DNA of 64,000 nucleotides from the NCBI GenBank assembly GCA_029204225.1, contig CM055092.1:69050229-69114228 (forward strand). Reading direction: 5' to 3'. The notes below the pieces were generated by a model. That model searched no databases and was not told the DNA's origin. It worked only from the letters and a program-made list of their open reading frames with translations. Source of the DNA: Diphasiastrum complanatum. Lineage: Eukaryota; Streptophyta; Lycopodiopsida; Lycopodiales; Lycopodiaceae. This document shows, in pieces, positions 12,230 to 24,169 of the stretch. The position numbers were made by a program, and so were the translations under genes. Every line of letters begins with the position of its first letter. Position 1 is the first letter of the stretch.

Positions 12230-12639
12230 GATACAGAATGGAAGGAACTTCAACTTTTTAGTTTAAATGAAGAGAGAGAATATTATGCATATAGCTGGGC
12301 TCAAACGATTTAATATGACATTTCCTTATGGTAAATTTTCTAGCTTAAGAAATCCAAGCTAACTTGCTTTTCATTTATTTTGGCAATTAGACTAACTTTT
12401 ACACACTATTTGGCCACACCACAAGTTCTTTAATGTGCTTTGTGGGCACAAATATAAAAGTAGTTGTTGCTATTTTACCATGCATTTCGTGCATTTGCTA
12501 TTCATGTATCTCTAGTGCACAGTTTTATTCCACACATAAGTACAAGTGCATCATTAGGTAGTGTCTTGCTTATTTATATACAATTAACCACAAAATTGAG
12601 ATAAACAATTTTCCATTACAAAATTGCATAACAAGGCAA

Positions 12640-13065
12640 TTAGAATCCTTTTAGTTGATCTTTTGGGAATCACCCAACATTGTGATATGAGAGTTTTAGA
12701 ATCTCAACATGAGATGTCTTGAATACATGCTTGAGCATAGAATGGTTAATAGATTAGATCTTTGTTGTACTTATTCAAATCATATTTGTGAATCTTGTAT
12801 ATTTTGTAAGTACTCAAGCCCAATAAATTAGGCTCATACAGTCATTTCTCTTCTTAAAACTGTTCATAGTGATTTTGTGGTTCTATGCAAACCACATTTT
12901 GGGAGGAGCTAAATTCTTTACAACTTTCATTGATTTTTTGTTTAGACACATTGCTTTTATGTTCTTGAAATTTGCAAAATTAGAAGCCCTCAAATGCTTC
13001 AAGATATTTAAGCGATATGTAAAGACCAAACCAAGAGTAAAAATAAAAAATCTTTTGCATAACTA
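12640..13065 (+). pseudogene. Copia integrase remnant
   Basis: Plus-strand frames give HRMVNRLDLC and CESCIFCK near 12740-12810, matching the HHCC zinc-binding start of copia integrase. VHSDFVV and GGAKFFTTFIDFLFR follow near 12850-12950, then EALKCFKIFKRYVK near 12990. The order and spacing are those of integrase up to the middle of the catalytic core. Frames change between the blocks. No other part of an element is visible next to it. Confidence 0.55.
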
Positions 13066-13316
13066 GAATCTACCACCAAGATTAAAGCATCTCAAACAAA
13101 ACAATAGCAGCAATCAAGCACCATTAATCAATAACAAAATGAAATGCTAAGACTCCTTAAAAATAAACAATAAAACTCCTTACTCATTAACTTTTTAATC
13201 TCATAAACCCTAATTACACAATAGGATTTTTTAATCCAATTTTACAAAGATGTTGGATTATTAAGATTTGCCCATGGCACAATTGTAAAGCTCATGTGTA
13301 AATTCTCATATCATTG

Positions 13317-13324
<8 letters not shown>

Positions 13325-13412
<88 letters not shown>
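13325..13412. repeat. (CT)44 microsatellite
   Basis: An uninterrupted 88-bp CT run with the pyrimidine strand on plus, as in the other three arrays. Confidence 0.97.
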
Positions 13413-13414
<2 letters not shown>

Positions 13415-15986
13415 GTCCACCTATAGCCTATTATCATAGCCACCATATAGTCCAACAATAGGACACTATCATGATATATCTAATATGGTAGGTTTGAAAT
13501 AGGCTAGTTTGAAACAAAATTAAAAGCAAAAGTGCATGCACTTGTAAGTACGGCAACTTGCCAAGGTAGGATGACAATATGATGAAATGGATAGGATTAA
13601 CCATGTGATGTCAACATCTCTTAAGATTCTTTTCAATCTTTGAAAGTAGTAAACTCGCATGCACACAATGTACCTTCTTAGACCTTCGTGGGTGATGCAA
13701 CATTGTAACATCAACCTTTAATTTTTTCAAAGTAAATGGAGAATGGTTACCTTTACCAAGCATAACTTCTCCACAAGCCAAATAATTCCCTAATGAATTG
13801 TACACACCTCATCATTATGAGGATTAGAAAGGTGAATCAATATTCATTTAACCTAAACAAAGGAAAAGAAATCAACAAAATATGACAATTGCATATTAGT
13901 GTTATGCAATTGAACCAACCAATTTTGCTAATTCTATATGACACTCTTTGCTTATACTATTGCACATACGGGGTTTATGGGTGAAATCCAACATATTCCA
14001 CTATAATCACATGTGCATATATTTCCAACCTACATCTTTATATTTCCAACCTACATCTTTATATTGTGTGTAACGTGATTTGGAAAGATGGAAAAATCAA
14101 ATATGGGACTAGTAAAGAGCTATGGCTCTTGGCTCTTCAAGCCAATCAATCTGAAAAAATAACAAAATATAAAAATTTGAGATTTTGAGACAAATGTGAC
14201 TTTTGACTCTTGAGGAGGCTCAATTTGGACCAACATGGTAAATAGGTAGTCAAGGGGAGCTTATTTCTCATCTCAATTAAGGGTGGAGGTAGGATTCCAC
14301 TTGATCATGGAAATGTAAATGGCGTCTTTGAACTTTGAATCGTACTCAATCGTGGGGTGAGCCTTGAGCGTGGGACCTAGTTTGGAGCAGCCTCAAGGAT
14401 GATTCACTTTCACTGTTGACTCTTGACCTTGAGCAATGTGAAGAGGCGGGGACCCCTCCCACGTTCCATCTCCATCTTTAGAAAAGTGATGGAAAACTAA
14501 CTAAACGCTAGCCGACCATTGGCCCCACCCCACGTCCACGATCGCACATGGGATGAGTGTGTGTGAGCCAGCTTTCGTAGTAGGTACTCGGCTGGAGTCT
14601 TGCTGCTGGCTCGTGGGCACCCATAAGGAGAGGAACTGAGGGAGGGAGGGAGGGAGAGAGCACACATGTGGGTGGTGGGCCAGCGGCCACACATGTCCTG
14701 CAATGCGTCGACTCTTCCATGTGCGCGCAGCGCCACACTCTACTGAGTCTACTACTGTGCACTAATCGTCTACTATCTTATATGACGTAAAGGACTGAGT
14801 AGTAAGAACTAAGGACTAAACCTTCAGGCTTTTAGGTTGGCCAAGCGCCAACCATGTCTTAATACCCTTCACCGACCATGTCCTCAAACCACGGCTGCTG
14901 ACGACTGTCTGGAGTAGCGGACTTCGAAACCTTCAGTCTCCAGAGAAAAGCATTCGCAGCCTTCCTTTGCATGGCTTGTTTGTTGGTACATTGATGAGAC
15001 TTAGTTTCGAAGGCATAAACTTGAACTTCAAACTGCAAAACGAGAAAATCGCTAGACTTTTTCCACCGTTCCAGAAGAAAGCCGCCTGCGGCCTGCCTTT
15101 TTTTGCTATGGAGCGGAGACAGTGGAGGGAGGTGGGAATTGGGGCAAGAGCTTATCGGATGACCGGACAGCGACCTAAAGCTCGGGCGGTTCAGCCGGTA
15201 GAACGTTTCAGAGCCTTTAATAGGAGTAGGAGGCTGTACATAAACACGACACTCGTGTCCAGGACTCAACTCTCAGGGACTCGGGATCCACTGTAGTCTG
15301 TATCCCACAAAGTTCCAAGGTTTCAAGACAAAGGACTGAATAGTCTGATCTATTTGGCTTTTATTTCTTGGAGAAGACTAGGTATTTAACTACTTTTATC
15401 ATCACAAATTTTGTTTTTTAAAAAGGAAAAATAAAAAATTAACTCTACTCTGGTTTATTGCTGGACCTTAATGCATGCTTAGTGTCTCATGCTTTAATCT
15501 CCACCTAATTAGGTAGTCTCAGAATTTTGTGGTTAAGTATAGGGGGCTCTACCCCCGTGCTCGAGGTTAAGTGCCCGAGGTTAAAGCCTTGCATACAGAA
15601 ACAAGGCTTGACAACATAAAGAGGCCTTTATGGAAGCAATATATATTCTAGCATAATTTATGCATATTATTATGGAAACTATGGTGCTCTCTTATGAAGA
15701 CTTGGTATTGGGTATTCCACACTCCCCAAAAAAGTATTCACCTTACAAACCAACCAAAAAAGGGGAATTATTTATAAATATATTATCCAAAGAGGGGCTA
15801 CATACATGGCTTGTATCAAACCATATGTGGATCCATGAATACACGGCTATATCCATAGTCCTCACAATTTTTGCATGTTGCTAAACCAAAGGAGCCCTTT
15901 TTGGCTCCCTTATTTCTCTTTCATGTAGATTCTTTTATCTAGCCCATCATTTCTTTTGCAATTAAATCGCGCATGACAAACAACAA

Positions 15987-15990
<4 letters not shown>
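13413..15990. other. No gene recognised
   Basis: A stretch of 2.6 kb. There is a 23-bp tandem pair (ATATTTCCAACCTACATCTT) at about 14018-14064. Composition rises in GC at 14340-15300 with several stop-free but featureless frames (for example minus 14859-15269, plus 14967-15296) that oppose each other and show no domain. GGGGGCTCTACCCCC-like and GGAGCCCTTTTTGGCTCC hairpins occur at about 15542 and 15890. I cannot support a gene here. Confidence 0.4.

Positions 15991-16047
<57 letters not shown>
15991..16047. repeat. (TC)28 microsatellite
   Basis: A 57-bp TC run that ends 90 bp left of the CACTA element. Confidence 0.97.
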
Positions 16048-16049
<2 letters not shown>

Positions 16050-16137
16050 AAGCACGCTTCAACACTTCGGTATACTTGAAACCATATTTATATACGTTAC
16101 ACCATAAATAGACATAATTTGTTCCATGTGGGATTTA

Positions 16138-16165
16138 CACTACAACACTCGTCACAATTTGTGAA
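16138..16165 (+). repeat. CACTA left terminal inverted repeat
   Basis: Starts CACTACAACACTCGTCACAA, directly after the target-duplication TTA. It pairs imperfectly with the right terminus, mostly in the first nine bases and in a CGT..CAATT block. Confidence 0.7.
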
Positions 16166-16189
16166 TCGTGATCTTAATTTTTTTTTTTC

Positions 16190-16640
16190 TCGTCGCGGAC
16201 GTCGCAAAACATGTCGCAATGGAGTCGTCGGATTTCAACATGTTTTAAACTCGTCAAAATACGGGGAATTGATGGGTTCCCGGACAACAATCGGGATTTT
16301 CGGACTCCGGGATCCGACGTGCCGACGTGGACGGCGAAATCCGACATCCAGCGTCGGATTCCGACATCCAAGCTAACATGGCGGATCCCACGTGGATCTA
16401 AGGTTAAAAAAATATTGGTTGTCGGATTCCGACGTGCACAAAGAATGTCGGAATCCGTGGTCTGTTAACAGAATGCCCTTTCTAGATGCCCGACGTCCCG
16501 CCGACGTCCAAATTAATGTCGAATTCTGACGTGCCCGAAACATGTCGGATTTCGACATCTATTAACAGAATGCCCTTTCTGGACGCCCGACATCCATCCA
16601 ACGTCTTTCCGACTTATTGTTATGTCGGATTCCAACGTCC
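16190..16640. repeat. CACTA left subterminal repeats
   Basis: At least eight palindromic motifs of the type GTCGGATTCCGAC (about 16225, 16312, 16350, 16420, 16448, 16528, 16545, 16622). A 35-bp unit around TTAACAGAATGCCCTTTCT occurs twice (about 16464 and 16560). In En/Spm elements such repeats bind the element-encoded TNPA protein; that role is inferred from the family. Confidence 0.75.
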
Positions 16641-17575
16641 GAAATAGGTAATAAAAAAAATAAAAAAAGCTTAAAAAATAGCACGAGCATTTTTATCGCG
16701 CTATTTTTGGGGTGTCATTCTTGGAGAAGCGATGTTTGTGAATTGTTTTTGAAACAATATTTTTGATTTTCATGCAACAATTGGATCATGTAACAAGCTA
16801 AGCATCATGAGGTACTTATCCTTTAACATTTTTTATTTTCATTAAGCATTTGCATCAATGAAAAGTTAAACACATACTTTATTGCATACTTCATTCCATA
16901 ATTTATTATATTTAGATTTGGATTAATGACAAGTTATTCCATTCCATACTTTAAATTTGTGAGATTCATTTTTGAAAAATGAAATGCAAAATTGCTCATG
17001 GTTTCAATTCCTAACTAGTTATTACGTCAATCCACATCTCGGAATCCGACATTGCATTTCTTGAAAAAAAAACATTGACATACAAAAGCATTATTGCACG
17101 ATCAATTGCAATAATACTATATTGATAATATAAAACAATGTATTACAAAATTGATGCTTTAATTTTGTAGTCTAGTCTCTAGATCTAATATGAACTAAAG
17201 ACCTAATCAACTAAAACTTAAAAAACCTAATCTACTCATCGTCGTCGTGACATCCACTCTGCATGAGCACAAGCAAACAAGACACATTAGTATTTAATGC
17301 AACAAGTGATAAACAAGGTCGCACACAAACTAGACCTTCCAACTAACGTTGGAATTCATCCTGTTTTCTCAATTTGTCGACTAATGCCTCGTATAATTCT
17401 CTGATGGCAAAGTCCTACTCCTCTTTAGTTGGGAGACGTCCATAGTCCGCCAACTATCCATTCAATTTAACTTGAATTTAGTTTGAGGCTAAGTTTGAGC
17501 AGCTAATGATAATGCATATTAGAAAAAGACATCATATGAAATCAAATACAAACTATAAGAATAGTTTAGATTCAC

Positions 17576-18183
17576 TTACCATGCTGGCTTGCAAGCCGGC
17601 TTTTTCGCTCGAGCCCTGCCAATTCCATGCATCCTAGCGGCCGCGACATCTCTGTGAATCTTATACTTATCTGGTGTTCGTTCATCAGCTTTCACATTGT
17701 TCCAATCTACCCTTGAACACCAGGAGGATTTTGATTGCCCATCTCTATATGTGTGTCGTACTGTATCACGACGATGTCTAATCCATAAACTCATATGTTT
17801 ATAGATTTCTTTCGAGTCAAATTCCAATCTTGTGAGAATTCGTCACGAAGGTTACCAACAACCTGCCATTTTAGATCAGCAGATTGGTCGGACCATTTCA
17901 TGAACAATCTGTCACCAAAATGGCATTGGCATAAAGAATATAGGTGGTCCATAACCACCCGACCTTTGCGGTTGGCGATTATGTTACCTTGAGTATCCAC
18001 GTCGTAATACGGATTAGTGGATGACTCTTCGGTAGGTGCGGGAGCCGTGGCCGCTTGTGATGGACCACCCTCATCTTGACTATTAAGAAAACTTTGCAAT
18101 TGTGCTTTTTGCTCGGAAGATAACGATGCATAGAAATTTGAGACATAGTCTCCTGAGCTCTCACCACTGCAAGATCCCGACAT
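17576..18183 (-). pseudogene. Transposase_24-like accessory protein of the CACTA element
   Basis: The first frame starts with ATG at 18183 (MSGSCSGESS, preferred over the longer frame whose extra N-terminus is low-complexity) and has a Ser/Ala/Pro-rich linker. It then reads RKGRVVMDHLYSLCQCHFG and ends near 17791 after WNLTRKKS. The second frame (17827-17576) continues with EFDSKEIYKHMSLWIRHRRD and a Lys/Arg-rich tail (GIGRARAKKPACKPAW). The frames overlap at DWNL/EFDS, so one frameshift separates them. This family (PF03004 by memory) accompanies TNP2 in plant CACTA elements. It is divergent from TNP2, with about 570 bp between the start codons. Confidence 0.6.
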
Positions 18184-18237
18184 GTTTTCTACATTCATAA
18201 ACATACAAAACATTACCATAAACCCTAATATATTAAA

Positions 18238-18376
18238 ATGAAGAAAAAAAGAAAATGAATGACAAAACTTTAATGCATGTTGAAATGAAGAAAAATAAAA
18301 AACCAACTACAAAACTTTAATGCATATTGAAATGAAGAAAAAAAGAAAACCAACGACAAAACTTTAATGCATATTG
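18238..18376. repeat. 47-bp tandem repeat, three copies
   Basis: Units starting ATGAAGAAAA at 18238, 18285 and 18332, each carrying CAAAACTTTAATGCAT. It lies in the divergent intergenic (promoter) region between the two CACTA genes. Confidence 0.85.
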
Positions 18377-18754
18377 GAGTAAGTGACAACGTATAAGAAT
18401 TGTACTAACTAATAATCAAAACATGAGAATCATACAATGATTTGCATATAAGAACCATGCTATCTAAATATTGAAAGATAAAAATTGTGTAATCTAAATC
18501 TCGAAAGATAAGAATCAAAAAGACGCATTGTTGAAAATCATTTGTCGAAGTTTGGATTAAAAGATGAGGGTCAACCATCAAATTTGAAAGACGTTGAGGT
18601 TTGTTAACTTTACATGATTGTTTAATTATAATATTCGTCAATTTATATACATCACTAATTGATTTGTTTAATGTGTGTAGCCAATAAATCGAATGCCATT
18701 CCATAGAGTTGATTAATCCGTGTTTAATTACAATCTACATCAAGTTTTTGGGAC

Positions 18755-21498
18755 ATGAGAGAACAAAGAATGAAACAAATTCATGAAGCAAATACAATTG
18801 GAGAAACGAGTAATCAACTTGATTCTAATGATAATGATGATGATGAGGTGCAACACGACGAAGCAATGCACAATATGTTTGAATCTTACTTTGCAACATA
18901 TGAGAATGATGCTATGCACGCATCTTCTAATGAAAACGGAGATCACGAACAATTTGAGATTGATGAAGACGAGATTCTATTGCGCAAGGAGGCAGACACT
19001 CCTTTGTATCCAGGAGCATCCATTTCGAGACTAGCTACGTCAATTCTTATTCTAAACCTTCAAGCAACATACAAATGGAGTGACCGTAGGATGACATCAT
19101 TATTCGGGGTACTTAACGCATAACACAACTATTGTACTTTATAGCATATTTATATTGAATTGATTTTTTTTTTTCTTTTCTAACAACTCACATTGCTCAT
19201 TTTAGGTTGTTGCATCAAATACTTCCGAAAGAAAATGTGATACCTAAAACACGAAAAGAAGCACGAAAGATGATGACCGTGCTTGGAATGGATTATGACA
19301 CAATACATGCATGTCTAGAAGACCATGTTCTACATAGATGTGAGCATTCAGAAAAGCTTCAATGTCCAACATGTAACGCTTCACGTTATCGAGATGACGT
19401 ACAAGGGGATAAAGTGCCACGAAAAGTGTTTCGACATTTTCCAATTATCTCACGATTGCAACATTTATCTCGATGTAAATCTTTGGCACAACTAATGGAT
19501 TGGCATGTCAAAAATTGATCTACGAATGATGTGATGCGAGTACCAAGTGACTCACTTGCATGGAAACATATTGAAGACCAATGGCCCGAGTTTAGAAATG
19601 AACCTCATAATTTGAGATTTGGCCTTGCTATGGATGGCGTAAATCCTTTTAGCGTTCAAGCGTCAACTTTGTCCACATGGCCAGTTGTGCTCATTAATTA
19701 TAACATACTATGGTTGAGTATCAAAATGGGACACTTGTTATTGGCTTTATTGATTCTAGGAAAGTACAAGGCCAAGAACATGGATGTGTATCTTGCACCT
19801 TTGGTCGATGAATTGTACATTTTTTGGAATGGTATTCACGCTTATGAAATCTCGAGACCTTTACAACAAAGGAACTGCATTGTTCGTGGAATTCTCATGT
19901 GGACATATTTAGAATTGTCCACATTAGATTTCCACGAACAATGAAGTTCCTTTGTTGTAAAGGTCTCGAGATGTCCGGGGTTAAACTTCAAATGTTAAAC
20001 ATGTCATAAAACAAATGAGAACTCCAACAGGCTATGCACATTCTTTATGCAAATCATTTACCAAAGATGGTAAATTAAGTGGATTGAAATCGCATGATTG
20101 GCATAAGATGTTGCAATTCGTACTTCCACTTTCTATTCAAGGTCTCTTCAACGATGACGTACGAAATACGCTTTACAATTTGTCATCGATGATTAGGTTT
20201 GTATATCTTTCTAAACACTTGTATACATATGTGTTATTTCAATATTTTTATCTGTTAAACAACCTAATGTACTATCAATCTTGCAGGTGGATTTTCTCAA
20301 AAGCAATAAAAAAATAGTGAATTGGATTCCATGAAAATACAAATGATCGAAATGGTATGTTTGTTGGAAAGAGTTTTCCACCTTCCTTTTTTGATATACA
20401 AGTTCATCTTCTAGTGCATTTGGTCGAAGAAGTATCAATTGCAGGACCCGTGCACATGAGATAGATGTTCTACCTTGAGTGATTTATGAAAGTTTTAAAG
20501 GGCTTTGTGAGACAAAAGGCAAGGCCAGAAGGTAGCATTGCAGAAAGTTGGCTTGTACATGAATCTTTGTTTTATATCACCAAAATAATCTCACAATTGC
20601 ATCCTGCAAGTCCAAAAATGTGGTGTGAAGAAGAAGATGAACGTGTTAAGAGTGAAGTACCACAAGGAAATGGAGTGCAAAAGAGACTTTCACCTCAATT
20701 AAAAGAAAAAAATTGACACATTCATATTATATAGCTGTGGACAAATGGAAAAGTGGATTTCAAGGTATGAAGAAGTCGAAAAGGAAAGAAACATACCATT
20801 GAAACGAAGAAGAAATATCAATCGAAGAAGAAAGAGAGCATTCGAGAACGATGAACCTTTGGAGCCTTTACCTTCAAAATGCTCTCGTGAATGGGTTTTT
20901 GATACGATGCTAAAAGCATCCAAAAACGGAGAAAAAGTGACCGAATTAGAATGGGAATTTGTTCGTGGATGTGGATGGAAGGTTAGTGTAGTATTGTTTT
21001 TGTACTACTCAATGTATAAATAGTATTTTTAATTACACACATTTGTTTTTTTTTGTGTTTTAGTATAAATTATACACTGCCATGTGGGCATATGGACACC
21101 ATTATCGTGTTGAGAGAGTTTACAACACGCGACGTACATACGATTGTGGTATAATGACCAACTTTCAACAAGACAGTCGTTCTAGTGCGAGGGACCCTAA
21201 TGTCATTTCGGATGACCTAGACTATGTCGGCACATTGCAACATATTTACGAAGTCGATTATGAGACTAACGGCAAATACTTTATTTTTGACGTAAAATGG
21301 TTTAAGGTCATCTATAGCGGAAGCAATGCCACGATTAGAAATGATAACTCAAGGTTTTTACAAATCGACTCAACAAAATGTATATTGATGGACTCTCATG
21401 ACACTTTAGTATTGCCACGACATTGCGAACGGGTGAGACTCTACAGTTCCAATGTCATTAATATTCTCAATCCAATTATTTATGTATCAATCTTATAA
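18755..21498 (+). pseudogene. CACTA TNP2-type transposase (TNP2, DUF4218, DUF4216 blocks)
   Basis: The N-terminal segment (18755-19108) is acidic and holds EADTPLYPGASISRL. The next segment, 19206-19944, has IHACLEDHVLHRC, CPTCNASRY, then RFGLAMDGVNPF and WPVVLINYN, the signature of the TNP2 domain (Transposase_21) of En/Spm elements. A likely intron lies at about 19109-19205. GLKSHDWHKMLQFVLP at about 20080 and LLERVF / FFDIQVHLLVHLVEEVSIAGP at about 20360-20450, followed by ARPEGSIAESWLVHESLF, represent the DUF4218 block. 21082-21440 with DDLDYVGTLQHIYEVDY and VKWFKV is the DUF4216 block. Lesions: TGA at 19516-19518, a hairpin with deletion after 19944, a frameshift in the PPSFF motif, TAG in place of the usual Trp in the R-W-M motif and TGA in place of Arg in the E-R motif (about 20461-20480). 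It would have cut and joined the element's own ends. Confidence 0.8.
19846..19975. repeat. Near-perfect hairpin within TNP2
   Basis: The left arm from 19846 and the right arm to 19975 are inverted copies: CTCGAGACCTTTACAACAAA pairs with TTTGTTGTAAAGGTCTCGAG, with one mismatch in the outer 41 bp and two in the next 16 bp. The loop is about 10 bp (TATTTAGAAT region). The left arm encodes normal TNP2 sequence (VRGILMWT); the right arm is its inverted copy, after which about a hundred family residues are missing. Confidence 0.95.
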
Positions 21499-21886
21499 CA
21501 CTAACTTAATTTTTTTAATTCTTTGGCAGATTATATTTCATCCAGATCGAATAGACCCAAGATGGTGGTATGTGATCCAACTTAATGCAAGAAAATGACG
21601 TGTGTTTGAAGGAAATGATATTGTTGAATTAGATACACATGACGAACCACCACCCAATTTTGAGGATGTTTTGGAAGAACCTGAACCACTCATCCAAACT
21701 CCAAATGATGTGGAAATGACGGGAGAAGAAGATACAAATGGAAATGATGAGATTCCTACAATCATACAAGGCCAAATTCGGGGTAATTTGAGGCCCCCAC
21801 ATTTGGATGAGATAGAATTAGAAGAAGAGGAGATTGAATATGAGGGTAGCTCACATCATCAAAGAGACACGATCGTAAATCTATGA
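21499..21886 (+). pseudogene. Acidic C-terminal tail of the CACTA transposase
   Basis: After an intron-like AT-rich gap (about 21437-21530, ending TTGGCAG) the frame reads IIFHPDRIDPRWWYVIQL near 21535, the usual end of the DUF4216 region. It then gives an acidic tail at 21602-21886 rich in Asp, Glu and Pro. A stop (TGA at about 21598) separates the two. Such acidic C-termini are usual in TNP2 proteins of plants. Confidence 0.55.
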
Positions 21887-22049
21887 CTATACCTAGACCT
21901 AGATTCAGATGAGTATCAAGACTTGTGTGATGACGAGAATGACGAAAATGATGAGAAGATTTATTATTATCAATACTTAAATTCACTTGCACTCATTTTT
22001 TTTTTAATATCCATTGCCAAGTCATTTTTTTTTTGAAAAGATATGATAC

Positions 22050-22263
22050 GTCATGTCCACCTCTGCGTGTCAGATTCTGACATGTCGGATTCCAATGTCT
22101 ACTTTGAAAGTTCGTTGCCGCCTAAATTTGTCGATTATCGGAGGTCCATTTTCAAAACTTTTGCTTGGATGTCAGAATCTGACGCGTCAAAATGTGACGG
22201 ATTATAAAATTTCAGAAAACCCATCGGACCCCCATGTCGGAATTGCCACGATATGTTATTGTG
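22050..22263. repeat. CACTA right subterminal repeats and terminus
   Basis: Contains GTCAGATTCTGACATGTCGG at about 22069, GTCAGAATCTGACGCGTC at about 22171 and ATGTCGGAATTGCC at about 22234, variants of the left-side palindromes. The terminus is at 22263 (reverse strand CACAATAAC), followed by the TTA duplication. Confidence 0.7.
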
Positions 22264-22266
22264 TTA

Positions 22267-23475
22267 TCGACTAGGAGATTGCTAGGAATGGCAACCACTT
22301 TGTAGCTACATATTGGGGAATGGTCTTTTTTGTACTCAATGAAACACCAAAAATAGTTGTAAGATGATGGCAAGGTCATTAGGCCAAGCCATGTTTAAAT
22401 GGTCATTGAACTTGAAAGACCACTAAAAGAACTTTTTCCAAGCGTAGAGGATGGCAAGAGAGACCTCTTTTTATGGTTGAATTTCTATTTATGAATTTCA
22501 CTTCCAAATATCTATGGTCCAAATAACGATCACCAATTGAAGATCTTCTCAAATCCTATTACATGCAACCAAACGAACAACTGTGGAGCAAAACCACCCA
22601 ACCAACAGGAAATGGCTAGTCAATACCCTAACGGAGGAGATCCTGGCTTCTGAAATCAGAAAAGACAATGATGGGTGAGTTCCACTAGGATATATACTCT
22701 CCAAATGACTAGAGAATATTCCCTCTAGGATCCCTTCATTCATATCAAAATCAATTGACCTCCTATTCTTGCATTATAGTAGTCAAACACCATGCAAGTG
22801 CTCTGTAGTCCAATTATGGGTCTGGGCCCTCATAAGATCATTAATTACATTACCAGCCAAGTCGGAATGACGAGGCGTAACTAAAAACCTTATACACTAA
22901 GTATTGGCTATCCATGTCAAGAATTATTCCAAATCCCACATAATGGACATGGACATAACATCCTTCCCCCCTTGAAGTACTTCTTCCCTCAGAATTGGAA
23001 ACTAGAGAAGTTCTTCTTTATGCTTTTAACCCTTTCCAACGAATCATCATCCTCAATCCAACCATTCCACCTAATCAAGCACTAAGAGATAGAATGATTT
23101 CTCAATTGTTTATCTCTAGTTTTGAGTACTCTTTTGGGTTACAAAGGTACACTAAGTGATAAATCCTCCAAGTGGGTAAGATCCTCGTAAGATCCAACTA
23201 CATCACCTTCATGTAAACTTAATTTCAATCAGCTTACATAAAACATTGGGTGAGCAGTCGACTTATCCAAAATTATAGGTCTGGGCAATTACATTACCGG
23301 CCAATTTTGGAATGACAAGGCGTAACTAACAACCTTATATATTGGAGTACTAGCTATCCATGTCAATAATTATTTCGAATTCCACATACTAGACATGGAC
23401 GTAACAGTCCATATGCTCACTTTTCAAACTTCTCTACGACCTTTATGAGCATAACGTTTATGTGAGAAATTTTTT
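22267..23475. other. No gene; one direct repeat pair
   Basis: AT-rich DNA. A segment of about 125 bp at 22838-22965 recurs at 23283-23410 in the same orientation; shared blocks include AATTACATTACC, GGCGTAACTAA, GCTATCCATGTCAA and GACATGGAC(A/G)TAACA. The 445-bp spacing and weak similarity could reflect decayed LTR parts. No coding domain found. Confidence 0.6.
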
Positions 23476-24121
23476 ATGGACTTGAGATATCATAATATAC
23501 CAAAATATGAAAAGGCAAAATTCATAATATGCCCTTCTATGTTTTATGGCCTACTTATTCTTCCCATGTTCCAGCAAATTTGGAGTAAACTCATCGTAGG
23601 GAAAAAAATTCCTTTCATCAAAGAAGGATATAGAATATATGATCATATTGTGAATAGAGATGTTATCTTTGATGAGGAAGCTATTCTTATGATAAGGGAT
23701 GATGATACGATAATAGAGTCAAAAGTAGTAAGTCCAAAATCTATTAATGAATTTGTAACTGATAATGAGGATGAATCATTATTGTTTCCTACACCTATAT
23801 TAGGAAGTTCCTTTAAGGGAGAGCAAAGTTTCTTTTAAGCTTATTGTGAAAAAGTGAGACAAGGAGATAAAAGTAATAACATTGCTTTAATGACGTCTAT
23901 TTTTTATGAAAATCAATCTATTGTCTTTGAAGGTGAAATCCAAAGGGATGAAAGGTGTGATGCAAAGGACAAAGGACATGAAGCTTTATGAAGACCCAAG
24001 GTTTGTCTTTTTTCTTGATCTTTGTCAACATTTGAAGGCCAATTATGGTATATATCAAGATGGCAACAAAGTAAAAAGAGAAGACTACAAGGAGCAACTC
24101 GAGATGGAGGGTTCAAATTGA
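23476..24121 (+). pseudogene. Copia polyprotein fragment (integrase-RT linker)
   Basis: The 120-residue frame contains EGYRIYDHIVNRDVIFDEEA, the conserved copia motif after integrase (usually GYRLYD...RDVIFDE), followed by an acidic, Ser/Pro-containing linker as expected before reverse transcriptase. Downstream, 23906-24121 is Lys/Asp-rich and not clearly copia. It faces the minus-strand element B tail to tail. Only this short part survives. Confidence 0.55.
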
Positions 24122-24169
24122 CTTATAGGAATGGCAAGTTGCTGGTTGTTCACTCATCCAAACACTTTT

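Larger units (their letters stand above)
16138..22263 (+). mobile_element. CACTA (En/Spm-type) DNA transposon, degenerate
   Basis: The left end is CACTACAAC at 16138. The right end, read in reverse from 22263, is CACAATAAC followed by a related sequence (ATATCGTGGCAATT versus ACTCGTCACAATT). TTA stands immediately outside both ends (16135-16137 and 22264-22266), the 3-bp target duplication expected of this superfamily. Both flanks carry the same subterminal motif GTCGGATTCCGAC and variants. The 6126-bp interior encodes a Transposase_24-like protein on minus and a TNP2 transposase with DUF4218 and DUF4216 blocks on plus, transcribed divergently. The transposase has stops, frameshifts and an internal hairpin, so the element cannot move on its own. 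Confidence 0.8.

Noticed and set aside
14859-15300. Opposing open frames of 136 and 109 residues
   Set aside because: Neither shows a domain, and each is the antisense shadow of the other in a slightly GC-richer region.
15660-15884. 74-residue frame with some protein-like wording
   Set aside because: No recognisable motif, no splice sites and no neighbour; chance is more likely.
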